A DNA stretch of 64,000 nt, taken from Microlunatus antarcticus. Lineage in GTDB: Bacteria; Actinomycetota; Actinomycetes; Propionibacteriales; Propionibacteriaceae. The notes under the pieces were generated by a model, which was not told where the DNA came from, searched no databases, and saw only the letters and a program-made list of their open reading frames with translations. The stretch covers positions 2,604,001 through 2,668,000 of the forward strand of contig NZ_JACHZG010000001.1 of assembly GCF_014193425.1 (NCBI RefSeq). Direction: 5' to 3'. The stretch's first letter is position 1, and every line of letters begins with the position of its first letter. Positions 51,511 through 59,450 of the stretch are shown here, in pieces. A program made the translations under genes and the position numbers.

Positions 51511-52460
51511 CCCCGGGCCGGCTGGTGATGGTCGGCGGCATGCTGGTCGACGTCGTCATGTTCGTCCCCCACCTGCCCGTCCCCGGGGGCGACGTGCTCG
51601 CCACGAGCGCGCTGGTCACCACGGGCGGGGGCTTCAACCTCCTGGCCGCGGCGCGGCGCCAGGGGCTGCCCGGCGCGTACCTCGGTCCGCACGGGACCGG
51701 ACGGTTCGGCGACCAGATCCGGGCCGACCTCGCGGCCGAGGGCATCACGCTCGGCCTGCCCCCGTCGCCCGAGGACGACAGCGGCTTCTGCATCGGCCTG
51801 GTCGACGGGGCGGCCGAGCGGACGTACGCGACCCACCCGGGCGTCGAGGGCCGCCTGACCTCAGAGCAGCTGGACCGCACCCCGCTCCGCCCCGACGACG
51901 CGGTGTGGCTCTCGGGCTACGACCTCGCGTACGCGCACGGGCCGGTCGCCGCCCGGTGGTTCGCCGGGCTGCCGACCACGCACCGCACGTTCTTCGACCC
52001 CGGTCCGATCGCCGGCGACCTCGACCCCGCGCTGCTCCGGGCCGTCCTCGGCCGGGCCGACTGGGTGTCGCTCAACGCGCACGAGGCCGGCCTCCTGACC
52101 AGCGCCTCGGATGCGGAGCACGCGGTCCGGGCCTGGTCGAGGACCCTGCCGCTCCCCCGCGCCGGAGTCCTGGTCCGCGACGGCGCCGCCGGCTGCTGGC
52201 TGCTGGAGACGGCCTGTCCCGACGACGCCGTCCGGGTCGCGGTGCCGCTGGCGCCATTCGACCCGACCGACACCAGCGGCGCCGGCGACTGCCACCTCGG
52301 CACGTTCGCCGCCGCCCTGCAGCGCGGAGAGGACCCGGCGCCCGCCACGCGCTGGGCGAACGCCGCCGCCGCGCTCTGCGTCCAGCGCGTCGGTCCCGCC
52401 ACCGGGCCGACGTACGCCGAGGTCGAGGCTGCGCTCGCCGGGGCGGGCCCGCACTCCTAG
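51507..52460 (+). CDS. PfkB/ribokinase family kinase
   Basis: 317 residues. The substrate-side motif is VTTGGGFNLLAAARRQGLPG near residue 35, and the C-terminal ATP/anion-hole motif DPTDTSGAGDCHLGTFAAAL carries the catalytic Asp (GAGD). Likely phosphorylates the sugar or nucleoside set free by the preceding glycohydrolase. GTG 51507 overlaps its stop as GTGA. A lid segment (about 45 residues after the first strand) looks shorter than in adenosine kinases. Confidence 0.88.
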   Translation: MTPGRLVMVGGMLVDVVMFVPHLPVPGGDVLATSALVTTGGGFNLLAAARRQGLPGAYLGPHGTGRFGDQIRADLAAEGITLGLPPSPEDDSGFCIGLVDGAAERTYATHPGVEGRLTSEQLDRTPLRPDDAVWLSGYDLAYAHGPVAARWFAGLPTTHRTFFDPGPIAGDLDPALLRAVLGRADWVSLNAHEAGLLTSASDAEHAVRAWSRTLPLPRAGVLVRDGAAGCWLLETACPDDAVRVAVPLAPFDPTDTSGAGDCHLGTFAAALQRGEDPAPATRWANAAAALCVQRVGPATGPTYAEVEAALAGAGPHS

Positions 52461-52463
52461 GGT
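52458..52463 (+). promoter_or_regulatory. -10 box of probable leaderless epoxide-hydrolase transcript
   Basis: TAGGGT overlaps the PfkB stop codon and is 6 bases from GTG 52470; there is no ribosome binding site. This would make the epoxide hydrolase a separate unit from the upstream operon. Confidence 0.4.
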
Positions 52464-52469
52464 CGGCCC

Positions 52470-53642
52470 GTGCCCTCCGACGCCGCGCCGACACCGTTCC
52501 GGTCCAGCACCTCCCCGGCCTTCCTGGAGGACCTCCGCCGACGGCTGCGCGCGACGCGCTGGCCCGACGAGCCGGCCGACGCGGGCTGGTCGCTCGGCAC
52601 CGACCTGACCTTCCTGCGCGAGCTGGTGGCGTACTGGGCCGACGGCTTCGACTGGCCGGCGCAGGAGGAGGCGCTCAACCGGCTCCCCCGCCACCTGGTC
52701 GACGTCGGCGGCCTGCGGGTCCACGTCGTCCACGCCCGGGCGGTCGAGGCGGCCGGACCCGTCCTGCCCCTCGTGCTCACCCACGGCTGGCCCGACTCCG
52801 TCTGGCGCTACCTCAAGGTGATCCCGCTCCTGACCGACCCCGGCGCGCACGGGGCCGACCCGGCCGACGCGTTCGACGTCGTCGTGCCCGACCTGCCCGG
52901 CTTCGGCTGGAGCGAGCGGCCACGGCACCCGCTCAGCTCCGTCGACGTGGCCGGGCTCTGGGCGGAGCTGATGACCACGCTCGGCTACGAGCACTTCGGC
53001 GCGGCGGGTGGCGACATCGGCAGCCACGTCAGCCGCTACCTGGCGCTGGACCACCCCGACCGGGTCGTCGCCGTGCACCGCACCGACGGCGGCCTGCCCA
53101 GCCGGGCCGCGTTCCCGGACGGGCTCAGCCCCGAGGAGGACGCCTGGTTCGACGACGTCGCCGCGTGGGGCGCGGCCGAGGGGGCGTACGCCGCCGTGCA
53201 CCGGACCAAGCCGCAGACCCTCGCCGCCGGGCTCAACGACTCCCCGGCCGGGCTGGCGGCGTGGATCGTGGAGAAGCTCCGGTCGTGGAGCGACGACGAC
53301 GGCGACCTGTCCTCCGTCTTCACCGCCGACGAGATCTTGACCAACCTGACGATCTACTGGCTCACCGGGACGATCGGCTCGTCGACGCGGATGTACGCCG
53401 CCAACGCCGCGATCCCGCCCGCCCAGCTGGCCCGGCGGGTCGAGGTGCCGTCCGGCTTCTCGCTCTTCCCCGGCGACATCCTGCGACCGCCGCGGGCCTG
53501 GCTCGAGCGGACCACGAACCTCGTCCGCCTCACCGAGCCGGCGCGCGGCGGCCACTTCGCGGCGTTCGAGCAGCCCGAGCTCTACGCCGAGGAGCTGCGG
53601 ACGTTCTTCCGGCCCTACCGGACCGCGGCGAGTCGGGCCTGA
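52470..53642 (+). CDS. Epoxide hydrolase (alpha/beta-hydrolase, microsomal EH type)
   Basis: 390 residues. It has the N-terminal EHN lid segment (LEDLRRRLRATRWPDEP; EEALNRLPRHLVDVGGLRVH), the oxyanion motif LTHGWPDSVWRY, nucleophile Asp in GGDIGSHVSRYL, a tyrosine-bearing cap and the general-base His in EPARGGHFAAFEQPE. It hydrolyses epoxides to diols; substrates are usually plant or xenobiotic compounds. No related pathway genes are adjacent. Confidence 0.9.
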   Translation: MPSDAAPTPFRSSTSPAFLEDLRRRLRATRWPDEPADAGWSLGTDLTFLRELVAYWADGFDWPAQEEALNRLPRHLVDVGGLRVHVVHARAVEAAGPVLPLVLTHGWPDSVWRYLKVIPLLTDPGAHGADPADAFDVVVPDLPGFGWSERPRHPLSSVDVAGLWAELMTTLGYEHFGAAGGDIGSHVSRYLALDHPDRVVAVHRTDGGLPSRAAFPDGLSPEEDAWFDDVAAWGAAEGAYAAVHRTKPQTLAAGLNDSPAGLAAWIVEKLRSWSDDDGDLSSVFTADEILTNLTIYWLTGTIGSSTRMYAANAAIPPAQLARRVEVPSGFSLFPGDILRPPRAWLERTTNLVRLTEPARGGHFAAFEQPELYAEELRTFFRPYRTAASRA

Positions 53643-53685
53643 CCCGCGGCCTACCCTGAAGGCCCTTCGCTCAGGAGAACCCACG

Positions 53686-54450
53686 ATGGTCACCACCAGC
53701 GCCTGGATCGAGGCCGTGCGCTCGACGCACGACCACTTCGCCGCCGTCCTCCGCCCGCTCTCCGAAGACGCCGTCCGAGGTCGTTCGTACGCGACCGACT
53801 GGTCGATCGCCGACACCGCCTCGCACCTGGGCAGCCAGGCCGAGATCTTCGACCTCTTCCTCGACGCCGGCCTGGTCGGCGGACCGGCGCCGGGCGGCGA
53901 CGTCTTCGGCGGGATCTGGGACCGCTGGAACGCGCTGCCGCCGACCGAGCAGGTCGCGCAGAGCGTGGCCACGGACGAGGCCTTCGTGACGCGGGTCGAG
54001 CAGACCCCGGACGAGCAGCGCGAGCGGTTCTCGCTGACCGCCTTCGGCAGCGAGCAGGACCTGGCCGGGCTCCTGGCCACGCGGCTCGGCGAGCTGGCGG
54101 TGCACACCTGGGACATCGAGGTCGCCCTCGACGACACCGCCGAGGTCTGGGCCGACGCGGTCGACCTCCTCGTCGACCAGCTGCCCGCGACCGTCGCCCG
54201 GGGCGGGCACGAGGTCGACGGCCTCGAGCCGGTCGTCGTCGTCACCACGAGCCCGGCGCGCACGTTCCTGCTCACCGCCGGGAGCCCGGCGAGCCTGGTG
54301 CCGACCGACGACGCGGGCCCGGACCCGCTCACCCTGCCCGCCGAGGCCCTGGTCCGCCTGGTCTACGGCCGCCTCGACCCGGCCCACACCCCGGCCGGCC
54401 TCGACGACCCGCGCCTCCCCGCCCTGCGGACGGCGTTCCCCGGCTTCTGA
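53686..54450 (+). CDS. Mycothiol-dependent maleylpyruvate isomerase family protein (DinB fold)
   Basis: 254 residues. N-terminal four-helix DinB bundle with metal-ligand histidines expected in RSTHDHFAAVL, TASHLGSQAEIFD and ELAVHTWDIEVAL (three His-bearing helices), followed by a C-terminal MDMPI domain (from about residue 165). Such proteins use mycothiol as cofactor in isomerase or S-transferase reactions. AGGAG precedes ATG 53686. No gentisate-pathway genes are near, so the substrate is open. Confidence 0.85.
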   Translation: MVTTSAWIEAVRSTHDHFAAVLRPLSEDAVRGRSYATDWSIADTASHLGSQAEIFDLFLDAGLVGGPAPGGDVFGGIWDRWNALPPTEQVAQSVATDEAFVTRVEQTPDEQRERFSLTAFGSEQDLAGLLATRLGELAVHTWDIEVALDDTAEVWADAVDLLVDQLPATVARGGHEVDGLEPVVVVTTSPARTFLLTAGSPASLVPTDDAGPDPLTLPAEALVRLVYGRLDPAHTPAGLDDPRLPALRTAFPGF

Positions 54451-54607
54451 GCCCGTCGAGAGCTCATGAGCCAGACACCCCCTGAGCCCAGCAACCCTCC
54501 CTGAGCCAGCCAGCTCACGCTCCCTGAGCTTGTCGAAGGGCCTCGAAGAGGTTGGCTTCTCGCCTGATGCCAACCCCTCCGGGGCCCTTCGACGGGCTCA
54601 GGGAGCG
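54447..54607. repeat. REP-like palindromic repeats (cluster B)
   Basis: Two long inverted units: CGCTCCCTGAGCTTGTCGAA onward (54518-54549) and its complement-like partner GGCCCTTCGACGGGCTCAGG onward (54583-54607), able to form a hairpin with about 25-bp arms. Shorter partial copies (CTGAGCCCGTCGAG at the 54448 stop codon; CCCTGAGCCCAGC; CCCTGAGCCAGCC) lie between. The 54518-54549 unit equals the 26681-26712 unit at 31 of 32 bases. Confidence 0.8.
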
Positions 54608-54632
54608 TGCTCGCGCTGGCCTTTCGCCGGAT

Positions 54633-55634
54633 TCAGCGGGCGGCGTGCGGCGGTCCGGTGCTGGAACGTTCGACAAGGCTGGGGGCGACGAGGTCCTCGT
54701 GGGCCGGCGCCTCGGGGTCCTCGACCCGGTCAACCGCTCGGCGCACCGCGAGACGGGCCAGCGCGTCGACGTCCTGGCGCACCGTCGTCAGGTGGGCCCA
54801 GCGCGTACGGGCCAGCGGGCTGTCGTCGTAGCCGACCACGCTCAGGTCCGCGGGCCAGCGCAGCCCGGCCTGCTGCAGCACGTCCATCAGGCCCGCGGCC
54901 GACTGGTCGTTGAACACCGCCACCCCGGTGGGGCGGTCGGCCCGCGCGAGCAGCCGCCCGGCGGCCGCGGCGCCCGCCTCCTCGGTCAGCCCGCCGGGCT
55001 CGAGGTCCGCCGGTCCGAGGCCGGCCGACCCCACCGCCGTACGGAACCCGCGCCGCCGCTCGTCCGCCCCGGCGGCCGACCCGCCGTCGACGTGCACCAG
55101 CCGGGTGTGCCCGAGCTCGAGCAGGTGCCGCGCGGCCAGGGCGGCGCCGGCCACGTCGTCGGTCCGCACGACGTCGACCCCCGGGGCGCTCGTGGCGCGC
55201 GCGACGGAGACGGTGGGCACCGAGGCGGCGAGTCCGGCGAGCGCGTCCTCCGACAGCCCGCTGCCGAGCAGCAGCACGGCGTCGCACCGCAGGGCGAGGA
55301 GGTCGGCCACCGCCTGGCCCTCGTCGCGGTCGCCCGTGGTGCCGCTGAGGGCCAGCTCCTGGTCGTGCGAACCCGCCGCGCGGTAGAGGCCGGCGAGCAG
55401 GTCGGCGTGGAACGCGTGCCCGAGCCCGAAGACCACGCCGAGCACCCGCGTGCGGCGGCTGCTGAGCAGCCGGGCCCGGCGGTCGGGCGAGTAGCCGAGG
55501 TCGGCGGCGGCCGCCCGGACCCGGTCGCGGGTCTGCTCGCTCGCCCCGGGCACGCCGCGGAAGACGATCGACACGAGCGCCCGGGACACGCCCGCGCGCT
55601 CGGCGACGTCCGTCATCGTCGGGCGGCCGGGCAC
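54633..55634 (-). CDS. LacI family transcriptional regulator
   Basis: 333 residues with a canonical N-terminal helix-turn-helix (MTDVAERAGVSRALVSIVFR, hinge LGYSPDRRARLLSS) and a sugar-binding-protein-like effector domain ending LSVVGYDDSPLARTRWAHLT. It diverges from a Gfo/Idh/MocA dehydrogenase gene and probably controls it through the palindrome at 55686-55701. A TAGGGT box lies 6 bases before its GTG. Confidence 0.9.
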   Translation of the reverse strand: MPGRPTMTDVAERAGVSRALVSIVFRGVPGASEQTRDRVRAAAADLGYSPDRRARLLSSRRTRVLGVVFGLGHAFHADLLAGLYRAAGSHDQELALSGTTGDRDEGQAVADLLALRCDAVLLLGSGLSEDALAGLAASVPTVSVARATSAPGVDVVRTDDVAGAALAARHLLELGHTRLVHVDGGSAAGADERRRGFRTAVGSAGLGPADLEPGGLTEEAGAAAAGRLLARADRPTGVAVFNDQSAAGLMDVLQQAGLRWPADLSVVGYDDSPLARTRWAHLTTVRQDVDALARLAVRRAVDRVEDPEAPAHEDLVAPSLVERSSTGPPHAAR

Positions 55635-55640
55635 GGGCTC

Positions 55641-55646
55641 ACCCTA
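55641..55646 (-). promoter_or_regulatory. -10 box of probable leaderless LacI transcript
   Basis: On the minus strand TAGGGT is followed by 6 bases and GTG 55634; there is no ribosome binding site. Confidence 0.45.
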
Positions 55647-55657
55647 GGGCCGGTCGG

Positions 55658-55701
55658 TTGACGGACGCTCCCGCCGCGCGGTAGAACTAGCGCGCTCTAG
55701 T
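55658..55701 (+). promoter_or_regulatory. Promoter and LacI-type operator of the dehydrogenase operon
   Basis: TTGACG (55658-55663), 18-base spacer, TAGAAC (55682-55687). The inverted repeat ACTAG-CGCGCT-CTAGT (55686-55701) begins in the -10 box and covers the start site, a position where the divergent LacI protein would repress. Confidence 0.6.
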
Positions 55702-55717
55702 CCTCTGAAGGAGATCC

Positions 55718-56746
55718 ATGCCGCACCCGCTCGCCCCCGTCCGTCTCGGCCTGATCGGGGCCGGCCGCATCGGCACCTCGCACGCCCGCGTGATCGCCGA
55801 GCGCGTGCCCGGCGCGGTCCTCGCCGCCGTCGCCGACGCCCGGCCGGGAGCCGCCGCCGAGCTCGCCGAGGGCTACGGCGCCACCGCGTACGACGACCCC
55901 CAGGCCCTGATCGACGACCCGGGGGTCGACGCCGTCGTCATCACCGCGTCCTCGACCGCCCACGCCGACCTGATCGTCGCCGTCGCGGGGGCGGGCAAGC
56001 CGGTCTTCTGCGAGAAGCCCGCCTCGATGACCCTGGCGGAGATGGACCGGGCGCTGGCCGCGGTCGACGCCGCCGGCGTGACCCTGCAGGTCGGCTTCAA
56101 CCGCCGCTTCGACGCCGGCTTCGCTGCCGCGCACGCCGCGGTCGAGCGCGGCGACCTCGGCCAGGTGCAGCTGATGCGGTCGCTGACCCGCGACCCCGGG
56201 CTGGCGAACCCGGCCGCCGTGCCGCCGTGGACCGTCTTCACCCAGACGCTGATCCACGACTTCGACGCGCTGCTCTGGCTCAACCCGGGCGCCAGCCCCG
56301 TCGAGGTGTACGCGACGGCCGACGCGCTCGTCGCCCCCGACTTCAAGGAGCAGGGCCTGCTGGACACCGCGGTCGTCGTGATCACCTTCGACAACGGCGC
56401 CCGCGCGGTCGCCGAGGCGAGCTTCTCCGCCGCGTACGGCTACGACGTCCGGGCCGAGGTCTTCGGGTCGGCCGGGATGGTCACGGTCGGCGACGGGGCC
56501 CGGTCCAGCCTGCGCACCTTCACCGCGCAGGGCGCCGCGTACGACACCGCGCGCGGCGACGTCGAGCTGATGATCGACGCGTACACGGGTGAGTTCGTCG
56601 AGCTCGTGGCCTCCGTGCGCGAGGGTCGGCCGCCCGTGGTCACCGGCCGTGACGCCCGGCGCGCGCTCGCCGTCGCGCTGGCCTGCGTCGACTCGGTCAA
56701 GGCCCACGCCCCCGTCGCCGTGACCGAGGCGGGGCTCGGCGCATGA
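55718..56746 (+). CDS. Gfo/Idh/MocA family oxidoreductase (inositol 2-dehydrogenase-like)
   Basis: 342 residues. The N-terminal Rossmann domain has RLGLIGAGRIGTSHA and the family motif FCEKPASMTLAEMD with the cofactor-adjacent Lys; the C-terminal alpha+beta domain includes QVGFNRRFDAGF and QTLIHDFDALLWL, with Asp/His positioned as in myo-inositol 2-dehydrogenase. It oxidises a cyclitol or sugar with NAD. GAAGGAG precedes ATG 55718, and the stop overlaps the next ATG. Confidence 0.9.
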   Translation: MPHPLAPVRLGLIGAGRIGTSHARVIAERVPGAVLAAVADARPGAAAELAEGYGATAYDDPQALIDDPGVDAVVITASSTAHADLIVAVAGAGKPVFCEKPASMTLAEMDRALAAVDAAGVTLQVGFNRRFDAGFAAAHAAVERGDLGQVQLMRSLTRDPGLANPAAVPPWTVFTQTLIHDFDALLWLNPGASPVEVYATADALVAPDFKEQGLLDTAVVVITFDNGARAVAEASFSAAYGYDVRAEVFGSAGMVTVGDGARSSLRTFTAQGAAYDTARGDVELMIDAYTGEFVELVASVREGRPPVVTGRDARRALAVALACVDSVKAHAPVAVTEAGLGA

Positions 56747-57522
56747 GCCCCTTCACGCTCACCGTCTGCGCGGAGATGGTCTTCACCGACCTGCCGCTCG
56801 TCGAGCGGGTCCGCCGCATCGACGCCCTCGGCTTCGGCGTCGAGATCTGGGACTGGACGACCAAGGACGTCGACGCGCTCGTGGCGACCGGTGCGTCGTT
56901 CTCGTCGATGACCGGCTACGTCCGCGGGACGCTCACCGACCCGGAGGGCGCCGACGCGCTGCTCGCCACCGCGGCCGAGTCGGTCCCGGTCGCGAAGCGG
57001 CTCGGGATCCCGCGGCTCAACCTGCACGGCACCGGCCTCGGCGAGGGCGGCCTACCCGTCACGCCGGTCACCGAGGTGACCGGTCCGATGTGGGTCGCCG
57101 CCGTCGACACGCTGCGCCGGGTCGCCGCCCTGGGCGAGGAGCACGACGTCGTCTTCTGCCTGGAGAACCTCAACACCGCGGTCGACCACCCCGGCGTCCC
57201 GTTCGCCAAGGCCGCGGACACCCTCGCCCTCGTCGAGGCCGTGGACAGCCCGCACCTGAAGATGATGCTCGACCTCTACCACGCCCAGATCGGCGAGGGG
57301 AACCTCGTCGAGCTGTGCCGCCGGGCCGGCTCCGCGATCGGGGAGATCCAGGTCGCCGACGTCCCCGGACGCTGCGAGCCCGGCACCGGCGAGATCAGCT
57401 ACCCGGCCGTCGCCCGGGCGCTGGCGGAGATGGGCTACACCGGGGTGATCGGGCTCGAGGCCTTCGCCTCCGGCGACAGCGAGCTCGCGCTCCGCCGGTT
57501 CCGGGAGGCGTTCACCCTCTGA
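56743..57522 (+). CDS. Hydroxypyruvate isomerase-like TIM-barrel protein
   Basis: 259 residues of the AP-endonuclease-2/xylose-isomerase-like barrel family. Features fit Hyi/OtnI-type isomerases: CAEMVFTDLPLVERV at the start, GVEIWDWTTKD, LCLENLNTAVDHPG-like segment near residue 138, LKMMLDLYHAQIGEGNL and QVADVPGRCEPGTGEISY. The Glu/Asp/His residues that bind metal appear present. Coupled to the dehydrogenase by ATGA overlap, so both likely serve one sugar or sugar-acid pathway. Confidence 0.85.
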   Translation: MSPFTLTVCAEMVFTDLPLVERVRRIDALGFGVEIWDWTTKDVDALVATGASFSSMTGYVRGTLTDPEGADALLATAAESVPVAKRLGIPRLNLHGTGLGEGGLPVTPVTEVTGPMWVAAVDTLRRVAALGEEHDVVFCLENLNTAVDHPGVPFAKAADTLALVEAVDSPHLKMMLDLYHAQIGEGNLVELCRRAGSAIGEIQVADVPGRCEPGTGEISYPAVARALAEMGYTGVIGLEAFASGDSELALRRFREAFTL

Positions 57523-57551
57523 GTGTCGGAGGCCCCTGCGAGACTCCCGGC

Positions 57552-58055
57552 ATGCCTCGAACCGACCTGCCGGAGACCTGGGACGAGCGGGCCACGCTGC
57601 TCGCGATGCTGCAGTACACGCGCGACACCGCGGCGGAGAAGTGCGCGGGGCTGGACGCGGCGGGAGCCTCGGCCACCCCGCTGCCCGGCTCGCCGCTGAT
57701 GAGCATCGGCGGCGTGGTCAACCACCTGCGCTGGGTCGAGCACTCGTGGGTCGAGACCCGGTTCGTCGACGGGCCGGACCTCGGGCCGTGGACCGAGGAG
57801 TCCCCCGACCAGGAGTTCCTGGACGGCGCGACCCTGCCGCTGGCCGAGGTCCTCGAGGGCTACGCGGCCCAGGCCTCGCGTACGGCCGAGCTCATCGAGG
57901 ACCTCGACCTCGACGACCGCTCGGCCACGCCGCTCGGCTCCGGCGAGCACCCGACCCTGCGCTGGGTGCTGCTGCACCTGGTCGAGGAGAACGCCCGTCA
58001 CAACGGGCACCTCGACCTCCTGCGCGAGCTCCACGACGGCACCACCGGCGACTGA
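57552..58055 (+). CDS. DinB family protein (DUF664)
   Basis: 167 residues, four-helix DinB bundle. Conserved elements: TLLAMLQYTRDTAAEKC, GGVVNHLRWVEHSWVE with two histidines and LLHLVEENARHNGHLDLLRE with two more, giving the three-His metal site typical of the superfamily. A GAGACT box lies 6 bases from the ATG, hinting at a leaderless message. Probably a thiol-dependent transferase or resistance-type protein; substrate unknown. Confidence 0.86.
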   Translation: MPRTDLPETWDERATLLAMLQYTRDTAAEKCAGLDAAGASATPLPGSPLMSIGGVVNHLRWVEHSWVETRFVDGPDLGPWTEESPDQEFLDGATLPLAEVLEGYAAQASRTAELIEDLDLDDRSATPLGSGEHPTLRWVLLHLVEENARHNGHLDLLRELHDGTTGD

Positions 58056-58139
58056 GGCGGGCGTCACCGCGTGGCGGCGGGTGCTCGCGCCCGGGCTGGG
58101 TAAGTTCGTGGTCCCAGGCCAGGAGGTGCACGACAGCTG

Positions 58140-59450
58140 ATGACGAAGGTCCTGCTGCTCAGCAGCCCGATCTTCGGGCACGTGTCCCCGATGCTCGCGC
58201 TGGGACGCGGCCTGCGGCGACGCGGCCACGCGGTCACGCTCCTGACCGGGAGCAAGTACGCGGCGTCCGTCGCCGGCGCCGGCCTGGACTTCCTGCCGCT
58301 GCCGCGCGAGGTCGACTACGACGACGCCGACCTCGAGGCGTGGCTGCCCCGGCGGGAGCACCGGACACGCATCGCCGCCGGCCGCTACGACATCACCGGC
58401 ATGTTCGTCCGCCCGCTCGGCCCGCAGCACGACGCGCTGACGCGTGCCCTCGCGGCGACGCCGTACGACGCGGTCGTGGCCGACACGGCCTTCCTCGGGG
58501 TGCTGCCGCTGCTCACCGGGAACGGCCCGCGCCCGCCCGTCCTCGGCGTCTCGGTCACCCCGCTCGCGCTGACCAGCCCGGACTGCGCCCCCTTCGGCTC
58601 GGCCCTGGCGCCCGGTCGGACGGCCGTGTCCCGCTCCCGCAACCGGCAGATCGACTTCCTGCTGCGCCACGGACCGTTCAAGCCGCTCCAGGCCGACCTC
58701 GACGCCCAGCTCGTCGCGGCGGGCTCGGCGCCGTCTCCGGTCGGCTACTTCGACGTGGCCGGGCTCTTCGACCGCACGTTCCACCTGTCGATCCCGGGGC
58801 TGGAGTACCCGCGGCGCGACCTGCCGTCCTCGATCGTCTTCACCGGCCCGCTGCCGCCCGAGCGTCCCGAACTGGCCCGGGGCCCCTGGTCCCCGCCGCC
58901 CGGGAACGCGCCGCTGGTGCACGTGACCCAGGGGACGTTCGCCAACGCGGACCCGACGGCGCTGCTCGTCCCCACGCTCGAGGCCCTGGCCGCCGAGCCC
59001 GTCCGGGTGGTCGCGACCACCGGCGGCCGACCGGTCGAGGAGGTCCTCGAGCGCCTCGACGGCCCGCTGCCCGCCAACGCCCAGCTGACCGAGCTCGTCC
59101 CGTACGCCGACCTGCTCCCGCGCACCGCGGTCGTCGTGACCAACGGCGGCTGGGGCGGGGTGCAGCAGGCCCTGGCCCACGGCGTGCCCGTCGTCGTGGC
59201 CGGGTCCAGCGAGGAGAAGCCCGAGGTCGCCGCCCGCGCGGCCTGGTCGGGGGCGGGGATCGACCTGCGGACCGGACGGCCGTCGGCCCGCCGGCTCCGC
59301 CGGGCCGTGCGCGCCGCGCTGCACCAGCCCCGCTACCGCGCGGCCGCGGAACGACTCCGGGCCGAGTTCGCCGCCATGCCCGACCCCGTCGACGTCGTCG
59401 CCGCTGCGGTCCTCGAGAGTGCCCGTGTCCCGGCCGACCGCACCACCTGA
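58140..59450 (+). CDS. GT1-type (MGT/UGT-like) glycosyltransferase
   Basis: 436-residue GT-B enzyme related to macrolide and UDP-glycosyltransferases. The start MTKVLLLSSPIFGHVSPML carries the catalytic His in GHVSP; the C-terminal donor domain shows VHVTQGTFAN, ELVPYADLLPRTAVVVTNGG and HGVPVVVAG. It moves a sugar to a small hydrophobic acceptor. Overlaps the MFS gene by 32 bases; with the GT2 gene further on, the three may build and export a glycoside. Confidence 0.88.
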   Translation: MTKVLLLSSPIFGHVSPMLALGRGLRRRGHAVTLLTGSKYAASVAGAGLDFLPLPREVDYDDADLEAWLPRREHRTRIAAGRYDITGMFVRPLGPQHDALTRALAATPYDAVVADTAFLGVLPLLTGNGPRPPVLGVSVTPLALTSPDCAPFGSALAPGRTAVSRSRNRQIDFLLRHGPFKPLQADLDAQLVAAGSAPSPVGYFDVAGLFDRTFHLSIPGLEYPRRDLPSSIVFTGPLPPERPELARGPWSPPPGNAPLVHVTQGTFANADPTALLVPTLEALAAEPVRVVATTGGRPVEEVLERLDGPLPANAQLTELVPYADLLPRTAVVVTNGGWGGVQQALAHGVPVVVAGSSEEKPEVAARAAWSGAGIDLRTGRPSARRLRRAVRAALHQPRYRAAAERLRAEFAAMPDPVDVVAAAVLESARVPADRTT

